Positions 26,910 through 37,300 of a stretch of DNA of 64,000 nt are shown here, piece by piece (within the stretch, counting starts at the first letter, position 1; each line of letters starts with the position of its first letter). The DNA comes from Pseudomonadota bacterium. Lineage in GTDB: Bacteria > Pseudomonadota > Alphaproteobacteria > Rhizobiales > Xanthobacteraceae. Made by a program: the position numbers and the translations under genes. Below the pieces are notes generated by a model. It worked only from the letters and a program-made list of their open reading frames with translations, did no database searches and was not told where the DNA came from. Where the stretch lies: assembly GCA_018242205.1 (NCBI GenBank), contig JAFECJ010000005.1, forward strand, positions 79,035 to 143,034, written 5' to 3'.

Positions 26910-27745
26910 CCACCCGCATCGAAAAGCGTTTTGCCGCTCTCAAGGACGAAGGCCGCGCCGCGCTCGTCACCTTTGTGATGTCCGGCGATCCGGACTACGA
27001 GACATCGATGGCCATCATCAAGGCGTTGCCGCAGGCGGGCGCCGACGTCATCGAGCTCGGCATGCCATTCACCGATCCGATGGCCGATGGCCCGGCGATC
27101 CAGGCCGCCGGCGTGCGCGCGCTCAAAGCCGGCCAGACGCTGAAGAAGACGCTGCAGATGGTGCGCGAGTTCCGCAAGGGCGAGGCAGAGACGCCGATCG
27201 TGCTGATGGGCTACTACAACCCGATCTACATCTACGGCGTCGACAAGTTCCTGGTCGATGCCAAGGAAGCCGGCGTCGACGGCCTCATTGTTGTGGACTT
27301 GCCACCCGAGGAAGACGATGAGCTGTGCCTGCCGGCGTTGAAAGCCGGGCTCAACTTCATCCGCCTGGCGACGCCGACCACCGACGACAAGCGCCTGCCG
27401 GCCGTGCTGAACAATACCTCCGGCTTTGTTTATTACGTGTCGATCACCGGCATCACCGGCTCGGCTGCGCCGGATGCCGCCAAGGTGTCGGCGGCGGTCG
27501 GCCGCATCAAGAAGCATACGAAGCTGCCGGTCGCGGTCGGCTTCGGCGTCAAGAACGCCGAGAGCGCCCGCGCCATTGCCGCCGGAGCCGACGGCGTCGT
27601 GGTCGGGTCGGCGCTGATCGATGCCTTGAAGAAAACCCTCGATGCCAATGGCAAAGGCGGACCCGCGACGGTAGAGGCCGTCGCCGATCTTGTTACCGAC
27701 ATCGCCAAGGGCGTACGCGCGGCGGGGACAGTGGCGGCGGAGTAG
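26906..27745 (+). CDS. trpA: Tryptophan synthase alpha chain
   Basis: Cleaves indole-3-glycerol phosphate to indole, which is channelled to TrpB. It is a 279-residue TIM barrel with the catalytic Glu in [19 protein letters not shown] and the catalytic Asp in [11 protein letters not shown]. The phosphate-binding loops are [20 protein letters not shown] and VVVGSALID. Its start overlaps trpB. A repeat-rich gap separates it from accD. Confidence 0.97.
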   Translation: MTTRIEKRFAALKDEGRAALVTFVMSGDPDYETSMAIIKALPQAGADVIELGMPFTDPMADGPAIQAAGVRALKAGQTLKKTLQMVREFRKGEAETPIVLMGYYNPIYIYGVDKFLVDAKEAGVDGLIVVDLPPEEDDELCLPALKAGLNFIRLATPTTDDKRLPAVLNNTSGFVYYVSITGITGSAAPDAAKVSAAVGRIKKHTKLPVAVGFGVKNAESARAIAAGADGVVVGSALIDALKKTLDANGKGGPATVEAVADLVTDIAKGVRAAGTVAAE

Positions 27746-27755
27746 CGTCGTAAAC

Positions 27756-27897
27756 GGCATGTCTTTGCCCGCGAAGGCGGGCAATCCAGTAACCACAGAA
27801 AGTTCATAGTGGCGCTGTAGAAGACGATTTCTTATCTCTTGGGATACTGGATTTCTTATCTCTTGGGATACTGGATGCCCGCTTTCGCGGGCATGAC
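27756..27897. repeat. Intergenic hairpin repeat, copy 4, with internal duplication
   Basis: The trpA-accD gap holds facing arms TTTGCCCGCGAAGGCGGGCAATCCAG (from about 27768) and CTGGATGCCCGC-TTTC-GCGGGC (to about 27892), the same design as the ihfB copy. Between them a 24-bp sequence (starting GATTTCTTATCTC) occurs twice in perfect tandem at 27826-27849 and 27850-27873. Confidence 0.8.
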
Positions 27898-27923
27898 GGC
27901 GAGAGACAAACGAGAACAAATCG

Positions 27924-28805
27924 ATGAACTGGATCAACAACGTCGTACGGCCGAAGATCCGCAGCATCCTGCGTCGCGACACGCCGGAGAATCTCTGGAT
28001 CAAGTGCCCCGAGACCGGCCAACTCGTGTTCTACAAGGACGTCGAACAGAACCAGTTCGTCATTCCGTCGTCCGGCTATCACATGCGCATCTCGGCGCCG
28101 AAGCGGCTGTCGAGCATGTTCGACGGCGGCGAGTACGAAGACATCGCGCTGCCGGAAGTGCAGATCGATCCGCTGAAATTCCGCGACGAGCGCCGCTATG
28201 CCGACCGTCTCAAGGATGCGCGCACCAAGACCGGCTACCAGGACGCCGTGAAGCTCGGCATCGGCCGCCTCGAAGGCCAGATGGTGACGATCGGCGTGCA
28301 GGATTTCGATTTCATGGGCGGCTCGCTCGGCATGGCGGCCGGCGAGGCGATCATCGCTGGACTCGAGACCGCGGTGAAGCGCGAGACGCCGTTCATCATG
28401 TTTGCCGCATCGGGCGGCGCGCGCATGCAGGAAGGCATCCTGTCGCTGATGCAGTTGCCGCGTACCACCGTCGGCGTGCAGATGCTGCGCGAGGCGAAGA
28501 AGCCCTACATCGTCGTGCTGACGAACCCGACCACCGGCGGCGTCACCGCGTCCTACGCGATGTTGGGCGACGTCCACGTCGCCGAGCCCGGTGCGCTGAT
28601 CGGCTTCGCCGGTCCGCGCGTTATCGAACAGACTATCCGCGAGAAGTTGCCGGCCGGCTTCCAGCGCGCCGAATATCTCGCCGACCACGGCATGGTCGAC
28701 ATGGTCGTGCACCGTCATCAATTGCGTTCGACGCTCGGCCAGTTGTGCCGCCTGCTCACCAAGACGCCGGCCGCCGTGCCCGGCAAGCAATTGCCGGCGG
28801 CGTAG
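27924..28805 (+). CDS. accD: Acetyl-CoA carboxylase carboxyltransferase subunit beta
   Basis: With AccA transfers CO2 from carboxybiotin to acetyl-CoA, the committed step of fatty-acid synthesis. The 293-residue protein shows the crotonase-fold core ([48 protein letters not shown]). The N-terminal zinc ribbon is degenerate: only Cys28 of the four usual cysteines remains, with Thr31, Ile47 and Ser50 at the other positions. From memory this loss is shared by other Rhizobiales. It lies in the conserved trpA-accD-folC order. Confidence 0.95.
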   Translation: MNWINNVVRPKIRSILRRDTPENLWIKCPETGQLVFYKDVEQNQFVIPSSGYHMRISAPKRLSSMFDGGEYEDIALPEVQIDPLKFRDERRYADRLKDARTKTGYQDAVKLGIGRLEGQMVTIGVQDFDFMGGSLGMAAGEAIIAGLETAVKRETPFIMFAASGGARMQEGILSLMQLPRTTVGVQMLREAKKPYIVVLTNPTTGGVTASYAMLGDVHVAEPGALIGFAGPRVIEQTIREKLPAGFQRAEYLADHGMVDMVVHRHQLRSTLGQLCRLLTKTPAAVPGKQLPAA

Positions 28806-28844
28806 GCCTTTAATTTTACATCGAACGCCGCCACATACGCTGTT

Positions 28845-28966
28845 CATTCCCGCGAAAGCGGGGATCCAGTTTATGTTGCAAAGTCTGTGCTATATCGCTC
28901 TGGATCCCCGCCACAGGCGTTCTGGAAGAACGCCGTCCTTCGGACGGCTATGCGCGGGGGCGAGCG
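28845..28966. repeat. Intergenic cruciform repeat, copy 5
   Basis: A near-copy of the cmk-cysN element: ATTCCCGC-GAAA-GCGGGGATCCAG at the left, then a nested palindrome of about 60 bp with GATCCCCGCC, an inner GGCGTTCT-GGA-AGAACGCC stem, GTCC-TTC-GGAC and GCTATGCGCGGGGG. Differences from copy 2 are mostly compensatory or in loops, which suggests the folded form matters. Confidence 0.85.
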
Positions 28967-29003
28967 GAGATAAAATGCGCGTTCGCGCGCGACAACGATC
29001 AAC

Positions 29004-30326
29004 ATGAACCCCGTCGACCTCATTCTCGCGCGGCTGACCGCGCTGCATCCCAAGCGCATCGATCTGTCGCTCGATCGCATCGAGCGGCTGCTCGCCGCGC
29101 TCGATCATCCCGAGCGCAAGCTGCCGCCGGTCATTCACGTCGCCGGCACCAACGGCAAGGGTTCGACGGTGGCGTTCCTGCGCGCCATTCTCGAAGCCGC
29201 CGGGCTCGCCGTGCACGTCTATACCTCGCCACATCTGGTGCATTTCAACGAGCGTTTCCGCCTCGGCAAAAAGGGCGGCGAGGGCGCGCTGGTCGACGAC
29301 GTCGAATTATCCGCGGCGCTGGAGGAGTGCGAGCGCGCCAATGGCGATGCGCCGATCACCGTGTTCGAGATCACCACCGCCGCCGGCATGCTGTTGTTCT
29401 CGCGCCATCCGGCCGACGTACTGCTGCTCGAAGTGGGCTTGGGCGGGCGGCTCGACGCCACCAATGTCATCGACAAGCCGCTGGCCTCGATCATCACGCC
29501 TGTATCGCTCGACCATCTGGAATTCCTCGGCGACACGCTGGAAAAGATCGCCTTCGAGAAGGCCGGCATCATCAAGCCCGGCGCGCCGGTCATCGTCGCG
29601 GCGCAGCCGCGCGATGCGCTCGCCGTGATCGAGCGGCAGGCGGCGCGCATGAAGGCGCCGATCCGCATTGCCGGCGAGAACTGGACCGCGACCGAAGAGC
29701 GTGGCCGCCTCGTCTACCAGGACGACAACGGTTTGCTCGATCTGCCGGCGCCGAGACTGTTCGGCCGTCACCAGTTCGAGAATGCGGGGCTTGCCATCGC
29801 GGCGTTGCGCGCCATCCCAAGCCTGAAGCTATCACCGGCGGCGTTCGAGGCTGGCATGACCAAGGCCGATTGGCCGGCACGGCTGCAACGTCTCGCCAGC
29901 GGACGTCTGGTCGATCTCGTTCCGCCGGGCGCCGAACTGTGGCTCGACGGCGGCCACAATCCCGATGGCGGCCGTGCCGCCGCCGCGGCGCTTGCCGATC
30001 TCGAAGAGCGCGTGTCGCGGCCGCTCATCATGATTGTCGGCATGCTGGCGACCAAGGATGCCGCGGGCTTCCTGGGCAATTTCACCGGACTGGCCCGGCG
30101 CATGATCGCCATCCCGGTGCCGGGCGCCGACAAGGGCCTGAGCGCCGAAGACGCCGCCGCCGCCGCGACGGCCGTCGGCGTCTCGGCCGTGGCGCGCGGC
30201 AATATCGACGAGGCGCTCGATGCCGTGCGCAAACTCGATCTCGAGCCGCCGCCGCGCATTCTCATCACCGGTTCGCTCTATCTCGCCGGCGAGATCCTGC
30301 GCGAGAACGGCACGGAGCCGGTTTGA
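29004..30326 (+). CDS. folC: Bifunctional folylpolyglutamate synthase/dihydrofolate synthase
   Basis: Adds glutamate to dihydropteroate and to reduced folates. The 440-residue Mur-ligase-type protein has ATP-binding VAGTNGKGSTVAFL, TSPHLVHFNERFRL, VGLGGRLDATNVI, TPVSLDHLEFLG, and C-terminal LDGGHNPDGG. It lies in the accD-folC-trxA order, convergent with trxA, with a shared terminator region. Confidence 0.95.
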   Translation: MNPVDLILARLTALHPKRIDLSLDRIERLLAALDHPERKLPPVIHVAGTNGKGSTVAFLRAILEAAGLAVHVYTSPHLVHFNERFRLGKKGGEGALVDDVELSAALEECERANGDAPITVFEITTAAGMLLFSRHPADVLLLEVGLGGRLDATNVIDKPLASIITPVSLDHLEFLGDTLEKIAFEKAGIIKPGAPVIVAAQPRDALAVIERQAARMKAPIRIAGENWTATEERGRLVYQDDNGLLDLPAPRLFGRHQFENAGLAIAALRAIPSLKLSPAAFEAGMTKADWPARLQRLASGRLVDLVPPGAELWLDGGHNPDGGRAAAAALADLEERVSRPLIMIVGMLATKDAAGFLGNFTGLARRMIAIPVPGADKGLSAEDAAAAATAVGVSAVARGNIDEALDAVRKLDLEPPPRILITGSLYLAGEILRENGTEPV

Positions 30327-30349
30327 TGCGTGTGTGCGGCATACTCGCT

Positions 30350-30376
30350 TCCCCTCTCCCACAAGGGGAGAGGGGA
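30350..30376. repeat. Short CCCCTCTCCC...GGGAGAGGGG hairpin after folC
   Basis: CCCCTCTCCC-ACAA-GGGGAGAGGGG can fold into a stem just after the folC stop. The same sequence type forms the outer arms of the larger repeat at 54060-54205, so this is probably a solo arm or remnant. Confidence 0.6.
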
Positions 30377-30396
30377 AAAGAAAGCAAGAAAAACAA

Positions 30397-30423
30397 AAAC
30401 GGCCGGGGATGACCCGGCCGTTT
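30397..30423 (-). terminator. Intrinsic terminator of trxA (between convergent folC and trxA)
   Basis: AAACGGCCGGG and CCCGGCCGTTT form a perfect 11-bp stem around GATGA. Read on the minus strand the stem is followed by TTGTTTTTC, a good U-tract, 27 bp after the trxA stop. On the plus strand it also ends in TTT and could help stop folC transcription. Confidence 0.9.
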
Positions 30424-30449
30424 GGTAGCTTGGAGATTTGGCGCGACGA

Positions 30450-30770
30450 TCAGACCGCGGCGCTGATCCACTGCTGCAGCTTCTGCTTCGGCGCGGCGCC
30501 GACCTGGCGATCCTTGATCTCGCCGCCCTTGAACAGCAGCAGCGTCGGGATCGACATGATGCCGTACTTGGCGGCGATGTTGGGGTTCTCGTCGACGTTC
30601 AGCTTGACAATCTTCACTTTGTCGCCGAGCGAGCCGGAAATTTCTTCGAGCGCCGGGGCGATCATGCGGCACGGACCGCACCATTCGGCCCAGAAGTCCA
30701 CCACAACCGGCTCGGACGACTTCAGAACGTCCGTGTCGAAGCTTGCATCCGTAGTCTTTCCGACGGCCAT
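30450..30770 (-). CDS. trxA: Thioredoxin 1
   Basis: Cytoplasmic disulfide reductase, also the electron donor needed by the APS reductase encoded at 19800. It is 106 residues long, with the redox motif WCGPC (Cys31/Cys34), the cis-proline in SIPTLLLF, and a normal length. It follows addA on the same strand after a gap of about 96 bp, in the order usual for Rhizobiales. Confidence 0.97.
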   Translation of the reverse strand: MAVGKTTDASFDTDVLKSSEPVVVDFWAEWCGPCRMIAPALEEISGSLGDKVKIVKLNVDENPNIAAKYGIMSIPTLLLFKGGEIKDRQVGAAPKQKLQQWISAAV

Positions 30771-30866
30771 GATGAGCCCCTTTACTGTGACAGGCGGCGC
30801 TAGAGAATCGCGCCGGAAAATTGCGAGGCCCGGAACCTATGAACGGTGCCTCGCACCGTCAAGGCG

Positions 30867-33800
30867 CTATCGCGCGGACGTGACCGTCGCCCTGGCATGG
30901 GCGATCGCTTCGTCGGAAAGTTCCATGAGATCAGGGACTTCGGTCCAGATCAGGGCGCAGCGGATACCGCGGCCGGGATACAATTTTGCCAGCACGGCGC
31001 GATACAGGGACAACTGGCGAATATATTGCGGGTAGGTGCTTTCGGCGGCGGCCAGGCTCGCCGGCGCCGGGCGATTCGTCTTGTAGTCGGCGATCAGCAC
31101 CCAGTCCGGCGTGACCACGAGGCGGTCGACCTGGCCGTTGACGCGCCGCGTTTCGCCGTCGACCTCGACGAGGCCGACGATCGGCACCTCGGCGCGACTG
31201 CCGGGGCCGAACAGCGCGCCGAAGCGGGCATCGTCAAGCACGCGCAGCACGTCGGCGATCAGCTTGGCGTGATCGGCCCCGGACAGGTCGCTGGCCGCGC
31301 GGGCAAGATAATCTCCGGCGGCCTTCACGCGCCGCTCCGGCGGAATGCCGGGCAGCGATTGCAACAGCCGATGCGTCAGCGAGCCGCGCAGCATGGCCTT
31401 GTTCTGGCCCGGTGGCGGCAACGGCCGGGGCGCGCTTTCATCGAAGCCGGACGGCGTAATGGCGCGGACGGTCGTATCGCGCGGCGCGTCGTACCTCAGC
31501 CAGTCCGGGACGACGGCCGGCGGCGGTGCGGCGTTTCGAGTGGTCGCGTTTGATTGTTCCGTCTGCGACACCGATGACGCGAAAGGATCGGTTTTGCGGA
31601 AGCGGCGCACGGTGCCTTCGCCGTCGCCGACGCCGTCGTCGGCGTTCTCGCGCACGGTGAGATCGGCGAGCGCATTGTCGACGAGCTGATACCAGCAGCC
31701 GTCCGGAATTTTCTTGTCGCCCTTGAGGCCGCAGACGACGAGGCGCTCGGCGGCGCGCGTCATCGCCACATAGAGCAGGCGACGATATTCGTCGGTCGCG
31801 TCACGCAGCACGGCATCGCGCGCGGTTGTCATGGCCGCATTGTCGCTGGCCTTGCGCCCGGCCCAGACCATCGGCGCCGGCGCACCGGACGGCGCCTCAA
31901 CCGGCGTCAGCGTCAGCAACTTTGGCGGAATGGCGCCCTCCGGTCGCGTCGTGGTGTCGGCGAGGATGACGAAGGGCGCTTCGAGGCCCTTAGCGCCGTG
32001 CACGGTCATGACCCGCACCTCGTCGCGCTCCATTTCCATATCGCGCTTCACTTCGGCCTCGGCGACGCGCAGCCAGGCGACGAAGCCCTGCAGGGTCGGC
32101 GTCTCGCGCGTCTCGTAGTCCAGCGCGAGATTGAGGAATTCGTCGAGCGCATCGGCGGCCTCGTGACCGAGGCGGGACAGGAACTGGCGACGGCCGTCAT
32201 GGGCGCCGAGCAGCCAGGCATAGAAGGCAAAGGGCGACAGGTCGCGCGCCCGGGCCTGCATGGTATCGAAGCGCGCGGCGAGCTGCGGCTCGTTTGTGCG
32301 CAGCGACGCATAGAGGCTGGCGCGCCCGCGATTCCAGGCGAGCTTTTCGAGCGCGGCATCGCTCAGGCCGAACAGCGGGCTCTTGAGAATGGTGGCGAGC
32401 GCGAGATCGTCCTCCGGCAGCAGCAGCGCGTCGGCCAACACCATCAGGTCCATCACGGCGATGTGCTGCGTCAGCACCAGCCGGTCGGCACCGGCCACCG
32501 GAACGCCGGCCTGCTTCAGCGCGCGGATGATGGCCTCGAACAACGGCCCGCGCTGGCGTACCAGAATGAGGACATCCTTCGGCGCACGGCCTTGGCCGCG
32601 CCAGGCTGCGACGGTGCCGGCGATGCGGTCCGCGAGCTTGGCCGGTGCGCTGCGCGCCGTCTGCAGGTCGAACGGCGCGTCCCAGCCCGGTTTCTTGTCG
32701 ATGAGATCCGCCTCGGTGAGATCCCACAGTTCGACCAGACCCGGCGCCTTGTCGGGCAGCGATTGATGGACCGGTCCGACATTGTCGGCGCTCAGACCGG
32801 CATGTGCAGTCTCGCTCTTGAACACGACATCGACCGCGCCAAGCACGTTGGCGCCGGAGCGAAACGACGTCTTGAACTCGATGCCTTCAAAAGCCAGGTC
32901 GGCGCGCTCATGCAGCATCTTGAAATGCAGGCGATTGCTGGCGAACTCTTTCGGATCGGCGCCCTGAAACGAGAAGATCGATTGCTTTTCGTCGCCGACG
33001 GCGAAGATGGTGCGGGCGCGTTCGTGCGCGCCCTTGCCGGCGAAGAACTCGCTGACCAGCCGCTCGACGATCGCCCATTGCTTCGGACTGGTATCCTGCG
33101 CCTCGTCGATCAGGACGTGATGGATGCCGCTGTCGAGCTTATAATGCACCCAGGCGGCGCTTGCTTCGGTCAGCAGTTCAAGCGTCTTGTCGATCAGGTC
33201 GTCGTAGTCGAGGAGGCCGCGGCGATCCTTCTCCTTGCGAAAGCGGACGATCACCGCGTGGGCGATAGTGAACAAGGCCATGCTGCGATCGCGCGCCTCG
33301 ATGGCGCGCTTCCTGGTCAGCAGGTCCCAGACGCGGTCGCGTTCGCGCGTCAGGCGCTCGCACAGTTCCGGATGCGCCTTTCCGAGCTTTCCCGTCATCA
33401 CGTTATCGCGCGTCTTGTCACGGTCACTATTGCAGAAGATATCGAGATAGCGATCGACGCGCTTTGGCATATCCAACCCGGACAGCGCGCGTATTCGCGC
33501 CGCCTGCTTGTGGTCGTTCGCCGATCCGGTATCGAAGACGCCAGCGATGCCCGCCCATTCGTTTTCAGCGAATAGGCTCGCGCCGAACATCGCCGCGTCC
33601 GCCGCTTCGACCGTGTCGTCCGGCGCGATGCCGAGCACCCGCGACAACTGCGCGCGGGCGCCCTCGACGCCGCCGGCGGCCTCGATCCAGCGCGTCAGCG
33701 GGTCGCGCTCGCCGATCGCGTTTCGGATCATGTCCTGGAAGGTCTGGTCGGCGGCGGCGAGCACGGCCTGCGCCAGTGCGCGTCCGAGCGCCGTGTCCGG

Positions 33801-34322
33801 CTTCTCCGCGGCCTCGAGCAGCACGTCCATGGTGAGATCGTGCAGCAACTGATGCTCGGTCGCTTCGTCCAGCACCTCGAAGCGCGCCGGCACATTGGCC
33901 TCGAATGGGAACAGGTGCAGCAACTGGGTGCAGAAGGCGTGGATGGTCTGCACCTTCAGCCCGCCAGGCGTATCGAGCGCCAGCGCGAACAATTGCCGCG
34001 CGCGCAAGCGCAAGGCTGGGGTGATGGATTTGACGCCAGTCCTGAGGATCGCCGCGTCGAGCGCGGTGTCGTCGAGCACGGTCCAGCCGCGCAGCACGTC
34101 GAACACGCGGTTTGCCATGTTGGCGGCGGCGGCCTTGGTGAAGGTGATGCAGAGAATGCGCGCCGGGTCGGTACCGTTGAGCAACAGGCGGATGACGCGC
34201 TGCGCCAGCACATGGGTCTTGCCTGACCCGGCATTGGCCGACACCCAGGCCGATTGTGCGGGATCGGACGCCGAGGTCTGTAGCGCGATGACGTCGGGTG
34301 GAATGGTGAGCGGCTTGCTCAT
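30867..34322 (-). CDS. addA: Double-strand break repair helicase-nuclease AddA
   Basis: With AddB resects double-strand breaks and loads RecA; the alphaproteobacterial counterpart of RecB. The 1151-residue UvrD/Rep-like protein has Walker A SANAGSGKTHVLAQRV, ILCITFTKAAAANMANR, DEAQDTSPKQW (motif II), MTVHGAKGLEAPFV and YVAMTRAAERLVVCG. The C-terminal RecB-family nuclease domain contains ADYKTNRP. Its start overlaps the addB stop by 4 bp, so the two are co-translated. Confidence 0.96.
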   Translation of the reverse strand: MSKPLTIPPDVIALQTSASDPAQSAWVSANAGSGKTHVLAQRVIRLLLNGTDPARILCITFTKAAAANMANRVFDVLRGWTVLDDTALDAAILRTGVKSITPALRLRARQLFALALDTPGGLKVQTIHAFCTQLLHLFPFEANVPARFEVLDEATEHQLLHDLTMDVLLEAAEKPDTALGRALAQAVLAAADQTFQDMIRNAIGERDPLTRWIEAAGGVEGARAQLSRVLGIAPDDTVEAADAAMFGASLFAENEWAGIAGVFDTGSANDHKQAARIRALSGLDMPKRVDRYLDIFCNSDRDKTRDNVMTGKLGKAHPELCERLTRERDRVWDLLTRKRAIEARDRSMALFTIAHAVIVRFRKEKDRRGLLDYDDLIDKTLELLTEASAAWVHYKLDSGIHHVLIDEAQDTSPKQWAIVERLVSEFFAGKGAHERARTIFAVGDEKQSIFSFQGADPKEFASNRLHFKMLHERADLAFEGIEFKTSFRSGANVLGAVDVVFKSETAHAGLSADNVGPVHQSLPDKAPGLVELWDLTEADLIDKKPGWDAPFDLQTARSAPAKLADRIAGTVAAWRGQGRAPKDVLILVRQRGPLFEAIIRALKQAGVPVAGADRLVLTQHIAVMDLMVLADALLLPEDDLALATILKSPLFGLSDAALEKLAWNRGRASLYASLRTNEPQLAARFDTMQARARDLSPFAFYAWLLGAHDGRRQFLSRLGHEAADALDEFLNLALDYETRETPTLQGFVAWLRVAEAEVKRDMEMERDEVRVMTVHGAKGLEAPFVILADTTTRPEGAIPPKLLTLTPVEAPSGAPAPMVWAGRKASDNAAMTTARDAVLRDATDEYRRLLYVAMTRAAERLVVCGLKGDKKIPDGCWYQLVDNALADLTVRENADDGVGDGEGTVRRFRKTDPFASSVSQTEQSNATTRNAAPPPAVVPDWLRYDAPRDTTVRAITPSGFDESAPRPLPPPGQNKAMLRGSLTHRLLQSLPGIPPERRVKAAGDYLARAASDLSGADHAKLIADVLRVLDDARFGALFGPGSRAEVPIVGLVEVDGETRRVNGQVDRLVVTPDWVLIADYKTNRPAPASLAAAESTYPQYIRQLSLYRAVLAKLYPGRGIRCALIWTEVPDLMELSDEAIAHARATVTSAR

Positions 34323-37300
34323 TCGCCGGCCTCCTCATCGAGACCGCCGGTGAGTGACCATTCCTTGATGCGGGCAAGGTGGTCGTAAGTGCCGTAGTGG
34401 TTCTTCCACATCGGGTGGCGTAGCGAGAGATATGGATTCGCCGGATCGGCGAATTGTGCCAACACCCTGGTCAGTTCGGCGAGCGCCCTGTCCGCTTCGG
34501 TGTCGGGCGAGCCGCCATCCTTGAACGCGACCATCTGCTCTTTGCCCGCTTCGGCACCGCCGCGCAGCCGGACATAGAGCAATTCGCTTACCGAGCCGCC
34601 GGCCGGAATGTCCTTGAAGCCGCCGGCGCGCAGAATGGCGGTCTCCAGCGTGAGCTGCGGCGACAGCCCGGCCTGCACCTGCGGATTGGTCGGCGGCGCG
34701 CCGGTCTTGTAGTCGATGACGGCGTAGCGGCCGTCGGCGCGGCATTCGATGCGGTCGGCGCGCACGCTGAGGGTGAACGTGTCGTTGCCGAACGCGATCG
34801 GTATGCTGCCGCCGATTTCAATCGAGAGCGCTCGCGCACCCGCGCGACGCTGTCGGTCGAAATCGACGAACCACGCGGCGATGCGTTCGAAGCGCGGCCA
34901 CCAGAAGGCGCGCGCTTCGGGAAAATTCTGCAGCGGCTCGAAGCGGCGCCGGCCGATGGCGAGCAGCGTTTCGAGCGCATCGTCGGGCAGCGGCCCCTTA
35001 TTCGCCAGATCGAATTCGGCGAGAGAATCGTGAATCGCAGTGCCGCGCATGGCGGCATCGGCCGGCGCATCGATTTCTTCGAGCGGTGCCAGCTTCAGCA
35101 CATGCTTGGCGTAGATCGTGTAGGGATCGCGCAGCAGGTCTTCGATCTCGGTGACGCTGAGGCGGCGGGGCCGTGCCTCGAAGGGTGGAGTCGGCGCCGG
35201 GCGCTGCGCCGGTGTCACCGCTTCGGCTTCGTCGAGCTTGCGTGCGAGCGCCACATAATGCGCGCCGCGTCCGAGTGCCTGCTTCCAGCGCGCCTCGCCC
35301 AGCACCGCGGCCAGCCGTTGCACGAAGCGCGACGCCACCGTCGGCTCGCCGCCGAGCTTGGCTGGCCGCGTCAGGATCACTTCGCGCGCGCCCAACGCTT
35401 GCGCGAAGTCGTGCGCCGACAGACCGATGCGTCGCTCCGGCAGATCGAGTCCAAGCTGGCGCCGCATCGGCCGCGACAGCCAGGCATCGGCCTGTGCTTC
35501 CGGCGGCCACACGCTTTCGACCAGTCCGCCGAGCACCAGGCGATCGACGTGCTGCAAACGCGCCTCGAGCAGGCCGACGATGCGGATGCGCGCGTCGGCC
35601 GGCGCGCGGTGGATGGTGCGATCGGCGATCGCCAGGTGAAACAGTTCGGCGTAGTCTGAAACCGAGACGTCGAGCGCTTCGGCTTCGACGATCTCGTCAA
35701 ACGCCGCCTTGAGGTCGCGTGTCATGCCGCCGAGTGCGGCCAGCACCTCGGCATGTTTCGCGGCCAGCGTCTTCATCGGCTGCGCACCGCGCAGGTTTTC
35801 CAGCGGCGCCATCGTGCTCCGCAACTGTCCGATCAGCGCGGCGGCGGCTTCGAGCTCGGCATCGGTCAGCGTGAGCCGTGCGTCGGAATGATGCAGGCCG
35901 GAGTCCTCCTTGGCGCGGTGGAGGCGGATCTGGTCGCGAATGGCGTCGAGCGCTGCGGCCAGTCCTTCGCTGCCTGCCGCGGGACGCGGGCCGCGCAGGA
36001 TGGCGCGCTCCAATGCGCTGACGGCAGCGCCATCGAATGCACCGGAAGGATGCTTGAGCAATGCCAGCAGCGGGATCGGTGCGAAATCGTGGCGCGCCAC
36101 GTCGGCGACGAGCCGCGCGAACACGCCTTCGGGCAGGTCGGCGAGCGATTGGCCGCGCGAATCGTCAACCGCCACATGCCAACGCTCGAGCAGCGCCGCG
36201 ACGCGGCGGCCGAGCGCGGCATCAGGCGTCACCAGGGCCGCGGTCTTGCCCGCGGTCTCCGCCGCCTCGCGCAAGGTCACGGCGATGGCCAGCGCTTCCT
36301 CTTCGGCATTGGCGGCCTCGATCGCCACGATGTCTTTGACGGCGGCATCGGCACTTACGGCGAAGTCGGCATCGCCCGGCAGCACCTGCCAGAGCTGGCT
36401 GGCCAGCGCCGGACGCAAGGCTTCCGAGGTGAGGCGTTCGCGCCCGTGCGGCGAAGGCTCGGCGAGCGCGGCGATATCCGAGCGCACGATGCCGATGCGC
36501 TTGATCAGCGAGGCCAGTGCGAATTGAGGATGACCATGCGCGGCGTCGCTCTCGCTGAGGATCGCCTCCCAGCTCTTGTCGTCGAGATCGGTGTCGAGAC
36601 CCGGCAGCACCACGGCGCCGTGCGGCAGCTTGGCGATCGTAGCGAGCAAGGTGGCGGTGGCCGGGATCGAGCCGGTGGAGCCGGCGGCGATGATCGGATC
36701 ACCAGAACTGGCGAGCCGCTCGGTCTCGGCCTTGATCAGCAGATCGCGGCGCTCGGCCGGTTCGATCATGTTGCCGCTCGTAAGGATCTTCGGCCATTCG
36801 GCACGGATGAACTTGAGAAAACCGAGCGTCAGGTCCCAGTAGCGGTCGTGCTCGTCCGGCACCAGATCGTCGAGCGCATCCCACGGCACCTGCCGCGTCG
36901 TCATGTCGTCCATCAGCCGCGCCAGGTCCTGCGCCAGACGGAAAGCGGTGACGGGATTATTGGCGACCAGCGGCACATAGCCGGGATCCTGTTGGCCGCG
37001 CTGCTTCGGCGCGATGGTGCGCGCCCATGTCAAGATCAACGCTGACAGCGGCATCAGCCGCGACAGTCCGCCCATGGCTTCGGGAATGGCGAGCGCCTGT
37101 TCCGGCAGTTCGGCCCGTGCCGCCTCGGCGAAGGCGATGTCATCCTCGTCGATGCCGCCGAGCGGCACGATGCGCGGCAGGATCGCGGCGCCGCTGCCGA
37201 GCTCCTCGAGGAAGACGTCGCGCGCGACGCGGCAGGCGCGCTGCGTCGGCAGATAAAGCGTGGCGCGGGCGAGTTCCAGTGGATCGCGCGAGGCCGGATA

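Noticed and set aside
31998..33575. A 525-codon open frame on the plus strand across addA
   Set aside because: Antisense shadow of addA, low complexity, with no ribosome-binding site or family match. Similar shadows opposite addB, the dpp genes and divL were discarded for the same reason.
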